Part shown: piece by piece, positions 9,269 through 18,139 of the stretch
Layout: each line of letters starts with the position of its first letter
Position numbering within the stretch: position 1 is the stretch's first letter
NCBI RefSeq assembly: GCF_000173735.1
Contig: NZ_ACCB01000016.1
Span: 1-64,000 of the forward strand
DNA: 64,000 nucleotides
Reading direction: 5' to 3'
Origin: Yersinia aldovae ATCC 35236
GTDB lineage: Bacteria; Pseudomonadota; Gammaproteobacteria; Enterobacterales; Enterobacteriaceae
Notes under the pieces: model-generated
Told to the model about the DNA's origin: nothing
What the model saw: the letters and a program-made list of their open reading frames with translations, nothing else
The model's database searches: none
Translations under genes and position numbers: made by a program

Positions 9269-10551
9269 GGCAGCTCCAATACCTTGTGTAGCTGCTTAAT
9301 TTGTTGCTCTGTCAGTGGTAATAATACCTGAATCAGTGGGGGTGTTGATTCAGGTTGCCGCACGGCATAAGGGCTAATGACCACTGAGGTGCCCGCAGGT
9401 GCGCCGGATTGTAGATATACGTCGTGGGGCAAGTATTTGACATGCAACGGCAGCAGGGTCAGTTCACGTATCTGTTGTTCCAACTGTTCTTCTAGCGCTA
9501 AATTGTTCCGCGTTAGCAGTAAAATCTGTTTTTCATGTAAGGCATTTTCCTGCATTAACCAGGCACCGAAACTAATGGCGATCAGGCCAATTTCCTCGGC
9601 AGAAAATTGGATCTGGTACTCCTGTTCAAACTCCGTCAGCGCTTGTTGTGTGGCGCGCAGTAAGCGGGGATATTTACGATTTACTTCTTCTAGAAATGAA
9701 TTATCAATCCCAATATTGAAATAGCATCGTTCAATCGCAGGGGCGAGATGAGCAAACAATTGGTTGACCAGCGCATCATTATGGCTGCTGAATGCCATGC
9801 CGGATAGTTGCTTAAAATGCTTAATCAATTGGTTAATCGCGGTTATCAGGCGTTCATCTTCGGCGGATTGAGAACTGTGATAGCTGTGGGCTTTAATCAT
9901 GGTTAACATCAGTACCAGCATATCGCGTTCAATAGAATCCAATGGCTGATTTAGCAGCGGATTAAATGCATGGTACAGGCTGTCTGCCGCCGCCAGCGCG
10001 GGTTTGCACGTCAACCATTGCTGTTGTGTTTGTGATAGCTCAGGGGGGATTTGTTGTTGATTCTCCCAAGCACAATAGGCTAAATAGAGTTGCAAAAATT
10101 GGCGATCTTTTTCATTGAGTCGCCGGTTCAAATGGGGTTCGCACTGGCTGACTATCTGTGGCAAATGTTCTGATAACAAACGCTCATCCCACGACAGTGC
10201 CTGATATAAGCAGGGGGCGAAATGGTTTTCGATAAAATGGGGGCAATAGCGTAGCCCACGCCGTAGCCAATGGATAAGGCACAGTCTTTTATCCAGTCTG
10301 CTGCCGTAAATCAGGCAAATATCATCAGGATTGGCATTGAGCTGCAAATGGTAGAAACGCTGGATTTCACTGGCAACCTCGGCTATATCTTGCCGTGTCG
10401 TTGTCAGGTCGACGCCGTTTAATTGGCTAATGGTATCGAGTTGTACCACCGATGCTGGCATAAAAAGCATCAAAATCATATGACAGCGCCGCTGCTGACC
10501 TGATAGCGGTTGACTGGATAATAGGGTCACAGAGGAAGTGTCCTGTCTCAT
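9265..10551 (-). CDS. csiE: CsiE, PRD-containing stationary-phase protein
   Basis: A 428-residue protein matching E. coli CsiE (carbon-starvation inducible). Conserved blocks include RLCLIHWLRRGLRYCP near 100, a PRD-like helical centre, and EIGLIAISFGAWLMQENALHEKQI near the C-terminus. The family resembles antiterminators with PTS regulation domains but lacks an evident RNA-binding domain, and the function is unknown. The start at 10551 (MRQDTSS) has GAAGG upstream and fits the family length better than the one 17 codons earlier. Confidence 0.85.
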   Translation of the reverse strand: MRQDTSSVTLLSSQPLSGQQRRCHMILMLFMPASVVQLDTISQLNGVDLTTTRQDIAEVASEIQRFYHLQLNANPDDICLIYGSRLDKRLCLIHWLRRGLRYCPHFIENHFAPCLYQALSWDERLLSEHLPQIVSQCEPHLNRRLNEKDRQFLQLYLAYCAWENQQQIPPELSQTQQQWLTCKPALAAADSLYHAFNPLLNQPLDSIERDMLVLMLTMIKAHSYHSSQSAEDERLITAINQLIKHFKQLSGMAFSSHNDALVNQLFAHLAPAIERCYFNIGIDNSFLEEVNRKYPRLLRATQQALTEFEQEYQIQFSAEEIGLIAISFGAWLMQENALHEKQILLLTRNNLALEEQLEQQIRELTLLPLHVKYLPHDVYLQSGAPAGTSVVISPYAVRQPESTPPLIQVLLPLTEQQIKQLHKVLELP

Positions 10552-10654
10552 ATAACCTTCAGTGATGAATGAGTTGTTATTTATCAGTATCAAGCATAGC
10601 AAAAGAGATTCATTCAGTTGGTTAGAGCAGAGGGCTTTTACATCGACTTACAAC

Positions 10655-10797
10655 TTACATCACAGTTATGCCCTTTGTACCTGGCGCTACAGCGGGTGAG
10701 CTACGCGCACTTACCCGAATCACTGACTTATGTAAGCTCATTGGAATGCGTTTGCTGGCGGCCTACCTGTAACCCCAGTGACTTTGTGTATATCGTA
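10655..10797. repeat. Diverged ERIC-like element
   Basis: The core ACCCGAATCACTGACTTATG..TAAGCTCAT is the standard ERIC centre, but both flanks are diverged. It lies between csiE and the DUF1007 gene and may carry the latter's promoter. Confidence 0.55.
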
Positions 10798-10817
10798 GAA
10801 TTTCCAAGGATTGATTA

Positions 10818-11492
10818 ATGCGTAGTATGTTATATTATAACAAAATGATTGTAATTAACCGACTTACTACCTTGTTGTTAGCGGTGGCCGCTTTTATTTA
10901 CAGCCCGCAGGCTCTGGCCCATCCTCATAGCTTTATTGATATGGATACCACTTTCGTCAGTGAAAAACAGACATTGATAGGCATGAAAATGGTGTGGACG
11001 ATGGATGAAATCACCTCTGCTGATTTGCTGTATGACGCAGAAAATGCCAAGAGTGATGGCGAAATTTGGAAAAAGTTGGCGGCAGAAGTGATGGCTAATG
11101 TACTGGGACAACACTATTTCACTGATATCTACCGTGATGGTAAGCCAGTGAAATATAAAAACTTGCCGACAGAATATCGTTTGTCCCGCAAGGGGCATCA
11201 GGCAGTACTTGAGTTCATTTTGCCGCTGGCGGAACCACAACCGTTGGCGGGCAAGCCTTTTATCATTTCAACTTATGATACGACTTATTTTGTTGATATG
11301 ACCTATGCCAGTGACAAAGCGATACGGCTGTCACCTGAAATGGAGAAAAGCTGCAAGCTGGCACTATTTACCCCGAATCCAAACGCCTCTTTACAGGCTT
11401 ATGCATTGTCACTGGATAAAAATGATTCACCGGGAGAGGACATGGAACTGGGACAACAATTTGCGCAGCGAGTGACGGTACAATGTCAGTAG
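10818..11492 (+). CDS. DUF1007 family exported protein, partner of a Ni/Co transporter
   Basis: A 224-residue protein with a signal peptide (hydrophobic residues ~13-33, ending SPQALA just before HPHSF) and the DUF1007 hallmark of an N-terminal HPHSFIDM. The histidines next to the cleavage site suggest periplasmic metal binding. AAGGA lies 7 nt upstream of the ATG. It overlaps the following NicO-type gene by 10 bp. In many proteobacteria DUF1007 proteins travel with nickel/cobalt or zinc transporters; metal handling here is inference. Confidence 0.8.
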   Translation: MRSMLYYNKMIVINRLTTLLLAVAAFIYSPQALAHPHSFIDMDTTFVSEKQTLIGMKMVWTMDEITSADLLYDAENAKSDGEIWKKLAAEVMANVLGQHYFTDIYRDGKPVKYKNLPTEYRLSRKGHQAVLEFILPLAEPQPLAGKPFIISTYDTTYFVDMTYASDKAIRLSPEMEKSCKLALFTPNPNASLQAYALSLDKNDSPGEDMELGQQFAQRVTVQCQ

Positions 11493-12499
11493 GGCTTGCA
11501 ACTGCAACTCGCCAGCGACACGGGTTGGTTAATTTATGGCCGCTGTTTTTGTTCTTATTTCTGTTGGCGGGAGCCGCACAGGTAGCCTGGTTCTATTGGC
11601 CTGAACTGCTGTTTAAAACCGTGGTCTGGCAAAAAATTATGCACCAGCAAATGGCGCAACTGTTGCAGCAGGTTAAAGCTAACCCCCAGCACACCGGGCT
11701 GGCACTGATGATGTTTAGCCTGATGTATGGCGTGCTTCATGCCGTCGGCCCAGGGCATGGCAAAGTAGTGATAGTAACTTATCTGGCAACCCATCCGGCG
11801 CAGCTAAAAAGTAGCTTGAAGCTGACTTTTGCCGCCTCAATATTGCAGGGTGGGGTGGCTATCTTATTGGTTACGGTATTGCTGGGCGTGTTGCAACTCT
11901 CTTCGCGCTATTTACACCAAAGCAGCTTCTGGCTGGAAAAAGGCAGTTTCCTGCTGGTTATTGGCTTAGGTCTGTTGCTGTGTTACCGCGCAATAAAACG
12001 GCTTTATTATCAAGTGAGGTTATTAAAGCCGCAAAAAGTGACTATTCAGCGAATACAGCCTCTATCCGCGAGCCATGTTCACAGCGATAACTGTGGTTGT
12101 GGACATCGCCATCTGCCCAGTTCACAAGAGTTACAGGCCAGTAATGACTGGCGTACCCGGCTGGCAATTGTACTGGCGATGGGAATGCGGCCCTGTTCTG
12201 GTGCTATCATGGTGCTGCTGTTTGCCAAAGTGATTGGTGTCTATTGGTGGGGGATTTTATCCGCGATAGCGATGGCGATTGGCACATCACTGACGATTTC
12301 GTTGCTGGCGCTGTTGGTTCACTATGCGCGGCGTTTGGCGGTGCATTTAGGCCGTAATCGTACACCCGCAGCATGGGGGCCTATTGCCTGGTCGACTCTG
12401 GCATTAACCGGTGGTCTTATTTTATTGTTTGCCGGAGTGCTGCTTTATCTTTCCAGCCAGCCGGAAATGATGGGGGGGATCAGGCCATTCGGTCGTTAA
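11483..12499 (+). CDS. NicO/RcnA-type nickel-cobalt transporter
   Basis: A 338-residue membrane protein with about seven hydrophobic segments. The family motif GVLHAVGPGHGKVVI lies near residue 75, and a second conserved block RPCSGAIMVLLFAKVIG near 236. A loop around residues 193-210 is rich in His and Cys (HVHSDNCGCGHRHL), a likely metal-binding stretch. It is translationally coupled to the DUF1007 gene upstream. The direction of transport (uptake or efflux) and the metal cannot be told from sequence. Confidence 0.83.
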   Translation: MSVGLATATRQRHGLVNLWPLFLFLFLLAGAAQVAWFYWPELLFKTVVWQKIMHQQMAQLLQQVKANPQHTGLALMMFSLMYGVLHAVGPGHGKVVIVTYLATHPAQLKSSLKLTFAASILQGGVAILLVTVLLGVLQLSSRYLHQSSFWLEKGSFLLVIGLGLLLCYRAIKRLYYQVRLLKPQKVTIQRIQPLSASHVHSDNCGCGHRHLPSSQELQASNDWRTRLAIVLAMGMRPCSGAIMVLLFAKVIGVYWWGILSAIAMAIGTSLTISLLALLVHYARRLAVHLGRNRTPAAWGPIAWSTLALTGGLILLFAGVLLYLSSQPEMMGGIRPFGR

Positions 12500-12510
12500 T
12501 CCTCACAATA

Positions 12511-12546
12511 AAAAAAGCCAGCCAGGGTTAGCCGACTGGCTTTTTT
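12511..12546 (+). terminator. Bidirectional-type terminator after the Ni/Co transporter
   Basis: AAAAAAGCCAG and CTGGCTTTTTT flank a stem-loop 12 bp after the stop. A-run and T-run on opposite sides would let it serve both strands, including read-through from suhB on the minus strand. Confidence 0.85.
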
Positions 12547-12566
12547 GTATCAAACCGTCATTCATA

Positions 12567-12693
12567 TATACTCTAAATAATTCGAGTTGCAGGAAGGCAG
12601 CAAGAGAGAAAATCCCAATGAGCTTACATAAGTAAGTGATTCGGGTTATTGAACGCAGCCAACGCACATGCAGCTTGAAGTATGACGAGTATA
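12567..12693. repeat. Full-length ERIC element (~127 bp)
   Basis: It has ends TATACTCTAAATAATTCGAG and CTTGAAGTATGACGAGTATA and the core GAGCTTACATAAGTAAGTGA, which is the canonical ERIC/IRU palindrome. It ends 3 bp from the suhB stop codon, so it forms the suhB mRNA 3' end region. Confidence 0.92.
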
Positions 12694-12696
12694 GAA

Positions 12697-13503
12697 TTAA
12701 CGCTTCAGGGCATCACTCACTTCTGCTTGTACTATTGCGTTAAGAATGCCTTTTATAACGCGTGGATTACCCGCTACCACATTGCCAGAGTTGAAATGGT
12801 TATGGCCACCGGCAAAATCAGACACCACACCGCCAGATTCACGCACCAGCAGCTCGCCACCGGCAAAATCCCACGGCTTCAAGCCAATCTCAAAGAAACC
12901 ATCCACACGGCCGGCGGCGACATACGCCAAATCCAGTGCCGCTGAACCGGTGCGACGAAAATCAGCACACTGTTCAAACAGTTTACCCACCACTCGCAGA
13001 TAAGCTGGAGCGTGTTGTTTTACTTTGAACGGGAAACCGGTTGCCAGAATGGTGCCGTCTAAATCTTTGGCATTGGTGCCACGCAGACGATAACCGTTTA
13101 ACTGCGCACCCTGACCACGAGTTGCGGTAAACAGTTCGTTACGCATTGGGTCATAAACCACGGCAACTTCGGTACGGCCTTTAATGCGTACCGCGATAGA
13201 AACCGCGAAATGAGGGAGACGTTTAATGAAGTTGCTAGTGCCATCCAGTGGATCAATAACCCATTGCACATCTTTGTCTTCGCCTTCCAACTCACCGCAC
13301 TCTTCACTAATAATGGTGTGTTTTGGATAAGATTTACGGATTATCTCGATAATCAGTCTTTCTGATTCGCGGTCAACATTGGTAACAAAATTGTTACTGC
13401 CTTTCTGGCTCACTTCGACAGCGTCGGGCGTTTCATAACTTTTGGCAATCAGGTTACCGGCCTTACGCGCAGCGCGTATGGCGATAGTCAGCATTGGATG
13501 CAT
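12697..13503 (-). CDS. suhB: Inositol-1-monophosphatase SuhB
   Basis: A 268-residue Mg-dependent phosphatase of the inositol monophosphatase family. In enterobacteria SuhB also joins the NusG/NusA rRNA antitermination complex. Motif 1 is WVIDPLDGTSNF (about 83-94), an upstream EECGE supplies metal ligands (about 67-71), and motif 2 is PWDFAGGELLVRESGG (about 219-234). Length and sequence are as in E. coli. It is monocistronic and divergent from trmJ. Confidence 0.96.
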   Translation of the reverse strand: MHPMLTIAIRAARKAGNLIAKSYETPDAVEVSQKGSNNFVTNVDRESERLIIEIIRKSYPKHTIISEECGELEGEDKDVQWVIDPLDGTSNFIKRLPHFAVSIAVRIKGRTEVAVVYDPMRNELFTATRGQGAQLNGYRLRGTNAKDLDGTILATGFPFKVKQHAPAYLRVVGKLFEQCADFRRTGSAALDLAYVAAGRVDGFFEIGLKPWDFAGGELLVRESGGVVSDFAGGHNHFNSGNVVAGNPRVIKGILNAIVQAEVSDALKR

Positions 13504-13573
13504 GGGTATCTTCCACTAGGATGTTAAAGAACGAGAAACGGCGCATAGTATAGCAGGGGTTCGGATAAATGCC

Positions 13574-13642
13574 TATACCCGTCACCCTTCAAGATGCAAG
13601 GGTGTTGGCCGCCTACCTGCAACTCGAAGTAGCTTGGGTATA
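13574..13642. repeat. Short (~69 bp) ERIC element upstream of trmJ
   Basis: It begins TATACCCGTCACCCTTCAAG and ends CTGCAACTCGAAGTAG..GGGTATA, with the ERIC centre deleted. It lies ~50 bp before the trmJ start, in the divergent suhB-trmJ promoter region. An open frame through it fakes a 40-codon extension of trmJ. Confidence 0.7.
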
Positions 13643-13688
13643 TGTCTGTGTTAAGATATGCCGATTCCCCGTTATCCTCAGAGTTTGT

Positions 13689-14462
13689 ATGCTACACAAT
13701 ATTCGTATCGTTTTGGTTGAGACCTCACACACCGGCAATATGGGTTCGACAGCCAGAGCCATGAAAACAATGGGATTAACCAATTTATATCTGGTTAATC
13801 CGTTAGTTAAACCGGATTCTCAGGCCATTGCACTATCGGCCGGTGCCAGCGATGTGATTGGCAATGCCACTATTGTCGATACGCTGGATGAAGCGTTAGC
13901 CGGTTGCAGCCTGGTTATCGGCACCAGCGCTCGTTCCCGCACCTTACCGTGGCCGATGCTAGAGCCGCGTGAATGTGGTGTTCGCAGCGCACGCGAAGCG
14001 GAACATGCGCCGGTTGCGCTGGTGTTTGGCCGTGAGCGAGTTGGTCTGACTAACGATGAACTGCAAAAGTGCCATTATCATGTTGCCATTCCGGCTAACC
14101 CTGAGTACAGCTCACTGAATCTGGCGATGGCGGTACAAATTATAGCCTATGAAGTGCGGGTGGCTTTCCTTGAAAGGCAACAAGCGGTATTACCTGTAAT
14201 AGAAACAGAGGAAGCCCCTTATCCGTTAGTGGATGATCTGGAGCGTTTCTACCTGCATTTGGAGCAGGTTTTATCCCATACTGGCTTTATTCGTCAGGCC
14301 CACCCGGGGCAAATAATGAGCAAATTACGCCGCCTGTTTACCCGTGCGCGGCCCGAGGTTCAAGAGCTAAATATCCTGCGCGGGATGCTGACATCCATCG
14401 AGAAACAAGATAAATACCCACAAGGTAGTGCGGGTGATGCTGCACCAGATAATAAAAATTAA
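13689..14462 (+). CDS. trmJ: tRNA (Cm32/Um32) 2'-O-methyltransferase TrmJ
   Basis: A 257-residue SPOUT-class SAM-dependent enzyme that methylates the ribose of nucleotide 32 in tRNA. It starts [23 protein letters not shown]-knot motifs are [15 protein letters not shown] (about 112-126) and [13 protein letters not shown] (about 139-151). The start at 13689 matches the family; the longer open frame runs into an ERIC repeat. It is the gene directly before iscR, as in E. coli. Confidence 0.94.
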   Translation: MLHNIRIVLVETSHTGNMGSTARAMKTMGLTNLYLVNPLVKPDSQAIALSAGASDVIGNATIVDTLDEALAGCSLVIGTSARSRTLPWPMLEPRECGVRSAREAEHAPVALVFGRERVGLTNDELQKCHYHVAIPANPEYSSLNLAMAVQIIAYEVRVAFLERQQAVLPVIETEEAPYPLVDDLERFYLHLEQVLSHTGFIRQAHPGQIMSKLRRLFTRARPEVQELNILRGMLTSIEKQDKYPQGSAGDAAPDNKN

Positions 14463-14526
14463 TGCCTTATATCAATTGGTTATTACAGAAAACATCGCAT
14501 ATCATTGAAAATGAAAAAGGCCAATA

Positions 14527-14551
14527 ATACTTGAGTAAATTACTAGGTTAA
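14527..14551. promoter_or_regulatory. IscR type 1 site A of the isc operon
   Basis: A 25-bp imperfect palindrome beginning ATACTTGAG and ending CTAGGTTAA fits the IscR type 1 pattern (ATASYYGACT..AGTCRRSTAT). It directly abuts a second site. [2Fe-2S]-IscR is expected to bind and repress. Confidence 0.65.
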
Positions 14552-14576
14552 ATAGTTGACTAAAACACTCAAGAAT
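14552..14576. promoter_or_regulatory. IscR type 1 site B of the isc operon
   Basis: A 25-bp site beginning ATAGTTGACT and ending ACTCAAGAAT closely resembles the E. coli iscR site B. It lies 43-67 bp upstream of the iscR ATG and likely overlaps the promoter. Confidence 0.75.
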
Positions 14577-14618
14577 GTCAGACTTCTGGCTCGTTTTAAC
14601 CAACAGGTAATTTTAGCT

Positions 14619-15113
14619 ATGAGACTGACTTCCAAAGGCCGTTATGCCGTGACCGCCATGCTTGATGTGGCATTACATTCCCAGGACGGGCCAGTTCCTC
14701 TGGCCGATATTTCAGAGCGTCAGGGGATTTCGTTATCCTATCTGGAACAGCTGTTTTCACGCTTACGCAAAAATGGCTTAGTCGCCAGCGTTCGTGGTCC
14801 AGGTGGCGGTTACCTGCTGGGTAAAGATGCATCAGCCATCGCAGTAGGTGCGGTTATTACTGCTGTAGACGAATCTGTCGATGCCACCCGTTGTCAGGGT
14901 AAAGAAGGCTGTCAGGGTGGCGATCGTTGCCTGACCCACACCTTATGGCGTGATTTGAGTGAGCGCATCAGCAGCTTCCTCAATAACATTACATTGGCAG
15001 AACTGGTGAATAATCAAGACATTCTAGAGGTCGCGGATCGTCAAAACAACGATACGCGCCGTACGGCTAATGGCCGACCGCAAGAGACGATTAACGTCAA
15101 TCTGCGCGCATAA
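14619..15113 (+). CDS. iscR: Fe-S cluster regulator IscR
   Basis: A 164-residue Rrf2-family regulator that senses Fe-S supply and represses the isc operon when holding a [2Fe-2S] cluster. It has an N-terminal winged helix (residues 1-70, with [19 protein letters not shown]) and cluster ligands C92, C98, C104 and H107 in [17 protein letters not shown]. The start at 14619 gives [18 protein letters not shown], the family N-terminus; the open frame starts 21 codons earlier inside the operator. It is first in the isc operon. Confidence 0.97.
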   Translation: MRLTSKGRYAVTAMLDVALHSQDGPVPLADISERQGISLSYLEQLFSRLRKNGLVASVRGPGGGYLLGKDASAIAVGAVITAVDESVDATRCQGKEGCQGGDRCLTHTLWRDLSERISSFLNNITLAELVNNQDILEVADRQNNDTRRTANGRPQETINVNLRA

Positions 15114-15166
15114 GCAGAATTTGCGGAATTTTACGTTTTGGAAGTGATGTACGGAGCAAAAGAGCA

Positions 15167-16396
15167 ATGACCGAATCAAAATTAAAGTTACCGATCTATC
15201 TGGATTATTCAGCCACCACCCCAGTAGACCCGCGTGTCGCTGAAAAAATGATGCAGTATCTGACTCTGGATGGCATCTTCGGTAACCCCGCCTCTCGTTC
15301 CCACAAGTTTGGCTGGCAGGCAGAAGAAGCTGTTGATATTGCACGTAATGATATTGCTGCATTGGTAGGTGCGGACCCTCGTGAGATTGTCTTCACCTCT
15401 GGCGCAACCGAGTCTGATAACCTTGCAATCAAAGGTGCTGCTAATTTCTATCAGAAGAAAGGCAAGCACATCATCACCTGTAAAACTGAACATAAAGCAG
15501 TGTTAGATACTTGTCGCCAGTTGGAGCGTGAAGGCTTCGACGTGACTTATCTGGCACCGCAGTCTAACGGTATTATCGACCTGAAACAGCTTGAAGCGGC
15601 CATGCGTGCAGATACCATTTTGGTTTCTATCATGCATGTGAATAATGAAATCGGTGTGGTACAGGATATCGCGGAAATCGGCGAAATGTGCCGTAGTCGC
15701 GGGATCATATTCCACGTTGATGCTACGCAAAGCGTCGGTAAATTACCGATTGATCTGAGCCAACTGAAAGTCGATTTGATGTCCTTCTCCGCCCATAAAG
15801 TTTATGGCCCGATGGGGATTGGCGCGCTGTTTGTTCGCCGTAAGCCACGTATTCGCATTGAAGCCCAGCAGCACGGTGGTGGTCATGAGCGCGGTATGCG
15901 TTCGGGCACTTTGCCAGTACACCAGATTGTTGGCATGGGTGAAGCTTACCGTATTGCCAAAGAAGAGATGAAAAGTGAAGCTGCGCGCCTGCGTTCATTG
16001 CGCCTGCGTTTGTGGAACGGTATCAAAGATATCGAAGAAGTTTACTTGAATGGCGATTTAGAGAATGGTGCACCTGGCATTCTTAACGTCAGCTTCAACT
16101 ATGTTGAAGGTGAGTCGCTTATCATGGCACTGAAAGATCTGGCTGTTTCATCGGGTTCAGCCTGTACTTCCGCGAGTCTGGAACCTTCTTATGTGCTGCG
16201 CGCGTTGGGGATGAACGACGAACTGGCTCACAGTTCAATCCGTTTCTCTCTGGGGCGTTTCACCACTGAAGAAGAGGTAGACTACGCCATTGCACTGGTG
16301 CGTAAATCCATTGGTCGTCTGCGTGATTTGTCTCCGTTATGGGATATGTTCAAGCAGGGCGTGGATATCAGCAGCATTGAATGGTCTCACCATTAA
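15167..16396 (+). CDS. iscS: Cysteine desulphurase IscS
   Basis: A 409-residue PLP enzyme that takes sulphur from cysteine and delivers it to IscU, ThiI, TusA and other acceptors. It shows [18 protein letters not shown] at the N-terminus, the PLP lysine in SFSAHKVYG (about 210) and the persulphide cysteine in [13 protein letters not shown] (about 333). It is about five residues longer at the N-terminus than E. coli IscS: no start codon lies at the usual place, so the ATG at 15167 is used. Confidence 0.96.
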   Translation: MTESKLKLPIYLDYSATTPVDPRVAEKMMQYLTLDGIFGNPASRSHKFGWQAEEAVDIARNDIAALVGADPREIVFTSGATESDNLAIKGAANFYQKKGKHIITCKTEHKAVLDTCRQLEREGFDVTYLAPQSNGIIDLKQLEAAMRADTILVSIMHVNNEIGVVQDIAEIGEMCRSRGIIFHVDATQSVGKLPIDLSQLKVDLMSFSAHKVYGPMGIGALFVRRKPRIRIEAQQHGGGHERGMRSGTLPVHQIVGMGEAYRIAKEEMKSEAARLRSLRLRLWNGIKDIEEVYLNGDLENGAPGILNVSFNYVEGESLIMALKDLAVSSGSACTSASLEPSYVLRALGMNDELAHSSIRFSLGRFTTEEEVDYAIALVRKSIGRLRDLSPLWDMFKQGVDISSIEWSHH

Positions 16397-16426
16397 TTCC
16401 AGACTTTAAGACTCAGGAGAAATCAC

Positions 16427-16813
16427 ATGGCTTACAGCGAAAAAGTAATCGATCACTACGAAAATCCACGTAACGTCGGGTCATTCGACAACGAAGATCC
16501 TACCATCGGTAGCGGTATGGTTGGCGCACCTGCGTGTGGTGATGTCATGAAGTTGCAGATCAAAGTTAACGAAGCTGGCATCATTGAAGATGCGCGTTTC
16601 AAGACTTATGGCTGCGGCTCTGCCATTGCTTCCAGTTCTCTGGTAACTGAATGGATGAAAGGCAAGTCTCTCGATCAGGCTGAAGCGATCAAAAATACTC
16701 AGATCGCGGAAGAACTGGAGTTACCGCCAGTCAAAATTCACTGCTCAATTTTGGCAGAAGATGCCATTAAAGCAGCTATCGCCGACTACAAAAGCAAACA
16801 TACTGCCAAGTAG
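16427..16813 (+). CDS. iscU: Fe-S cluster scaffold IscU
   Basis: A 128-residue scaffold on which IscS, ferredoxin and iron build [2Fe-2S] clusters before HscA/HscB release them. Cluster cysteines are C37 (GAPACGD), C63 (YGCGSAIA) and C106 (HCS). The LPPVK motif bound by HscA is present at 99-103. AGGAG lies 8 nt upstream. A short ERIC copy separates it from iscA. Confidence 0.97.
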   Translation: MAYSEKVIDHYENPRNVGSFDNEDPTIGSGMVGAPACGDVMKLQIKVNEAGIIEDARFKTYGCGSAIASSSLVTEWMKGKSLDQAEAIKNTQIAEELELPPVKIHCSILAEDAIKAAIADYKSKHTAK

Positions 16814-16822
16814 TTGTAATAT

Positions 16823-16892
16823 AGATACCCTAAATAATTCGAGTTACAGGAAGACGGCTAACGCACTTGTAGCTTGAAGTATGGCGGGTATA
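16823..16892. repeat. Short (~70 bp) ERIC element between iscU and iscA
   Basis: ATACCCTAAATAATTCGAG joins to GCTTGAAGTATGGCGGGTAT with the ERIC centre absent. It is within the isc transcript and can fold into one long hairpin. Confidence 0.87.
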
Positions 16893-16916
16893 AGTTATCA
16901 GAGTTGAGGAAGGTCT

Positions 16917-17240
16917 ATGTCGATATCAATCAGCGACAGTGCTGCACAGCGGGTCAGCGCCTTTTTAAATAACCGTGGTAAGGGCTTGGGTTTGCGCTTA
17001 GGCGTTCGAACTTCGGGCTGCTCCGGTATGGCGTATATCCTGGAATTTGTTGATGAAATGAACGATGACGACATCGTTTTTGAAGACAAAGGCGTGAAAG
17101 TGATCATCGACGGCAAAAGCATGGTCTATCTTGACGGCACCGAATTGGATTTCGTCAAAGAAGGTCTGAACGAAGGCTTTAAGTTCAACAATCCGAACGT
17201 CTCCAGTGAGTGTGGATGTGGCGAAAGCTTTAACGTCTGA
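16917..17240 (+). CDS. iscA: A-type Fe-S carrier IscA
   Basis: A 107-residue A-type carrier that passes iron or [4Fe-4S] clusters to client proteins. The three invariant cysteines are present: C35 (TSGCSGMAY) and C99 and C101 (SECGCGES). Length and context match E. coli IscA. Confidence 0.96.
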   Translation: MSISISDSAAQRVSAFLNNRGKGLGLRLGVRTSGCSGMAYILEFVDEMNDDDIVFEDKGVKVIIDGKSMVYLDGTELDFVKEGLNEGFKFNNPNVSSECGCGESFNV

Positions 17241-17346
17241 CCCTGTTTTGTTCCTACCTCAGGCACTTGTGCTTCATACAGCTCTCTTGCGTTATAAGTG
17301 GGCTGTATAACTTTCAGCTAAGCCATCACATATTCTTGAGCATTCT

Positions 17347-17874
17347 ATGGATTACTTCACATTATTTGGGTTGCCGCCTCAGTACCTGATTGATGGTAGC
17401 CGACTCACGACCCGCTATCAGGAATTGCAGCGCCAATTCCATCCTGACCGTTTTGCCAATCAGCCTGAACGCGAGCGTTTGGCCTCATTACAGCAAGCTG
17501 CGACCATCAATGATGCCTACCAAACCCTCAAGCACCCGTTAAAACGGGCTGAGTATATGCTATCTTTGCAGGGTTTTGATTTAGGCAATGAACAACATAC
17601 ACTGCGTGATACTGCTTTTCTGATGGAACAATTAGAGCTGCGCGAAGAGCTTGATGCTATCGAACGTAGCCCAGATGCTGAAATACAACTCGCTGCATTC
17701 AGTCACCGCCTGGCTTTGATGACAAAAACGCGCAGCCAACTGATGGTTGAGCAATTGGATCAGCAACAGTGGGAACAAGCCGCTGATACGGTTCGAAAAT
17801 TACGTTTTCTGGATAAATTACAGCAACAGGTTGAACAGCTCGAAGAGCGGCTGTTTGATGGTTTATCTCTTTAG
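17347..17874 (+). CDS. hscB: J-domain co-chaperone HscB
   Basis: A 175-residue J-protein that brings IscU to HscA and stimulates its ATPase. The HPD triad is at residues 32-34 (QFHPDRF). A C-terminal three-helix bundle for IscU binding follows. The stop codon overlaps the first base of a GTGAA pentamer array, and an ERIC copy then separates hscB from hscA, where E. coli has only a few bases. Confidence 0.95.
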   Translation: MDYFTLFGLPPQYLIDGSRLTTRYQELQRQFHPDRFANQPERERLASLQQAATINDAYQTLKHPLKRAEYMLSLQGFDLGNEQHTLRDTAFLMEQLELREELDAIERSPDAEIQLAAFSHRLALMTKTRSQLMVEQLDQQQWEQAADTVRKLRFLDKLQQQVEQLEERLFDGLSL

Positions 17875-17898
17875 TGAAGTGAAGTGAAGTGAAGTGAA
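17874..17898 (+). repeat. (GTGAA)5 simple sequence repeat after hscB
   Basis: Five perfect tandem copies of GTGAA begin at the last base of the hscB stop codon. It is a candidate variable-number tandem repeat within the isc operon. Confidence 0.9.
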
Positions 17899-17992
17899 TA
17901 GTTGTATCTAATTGATAAAAATAAATAAAGATCAATTTATTGATGACTGCAATGCCCAGCTACTTCTTATTAGGGCGCGTCACTAACGTTTT

Positions 17993-18121
17993 TATATGCT
18001 CTAAATAATTCGAGTTGCAGGAAGGCGGCAAGTGAATGAGTCCCGATGAGTTGACGTGTGTCAATGATTCGGGTGAGAGAACGTAGCCAACGCATATGCA
18101 GCTTGAAGTATGAAGAGTATA
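17993..18121. repeat. Full-length ERIC element between hscB and hscA
   Basis: It has ends TATATGCTCTAAATAATTCG and CTTGAAGTATGAAGAGTATA with a diverged core. It ends 18 bp before the hscA start, so it would be a large hairpin just upstream of the hscA ribosome site. Confidence 0.92.
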
Positions 18122-18139
18122 GATTGATGGAAGCTCAAC

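Noticed and set aside
13569-13688. 40-codon N-terminal extension of trmJ
   Set aside because: It is the translation of a short ERIC repeat plus promoter region. TrmJ homologues begin at MLHNIRIVL.
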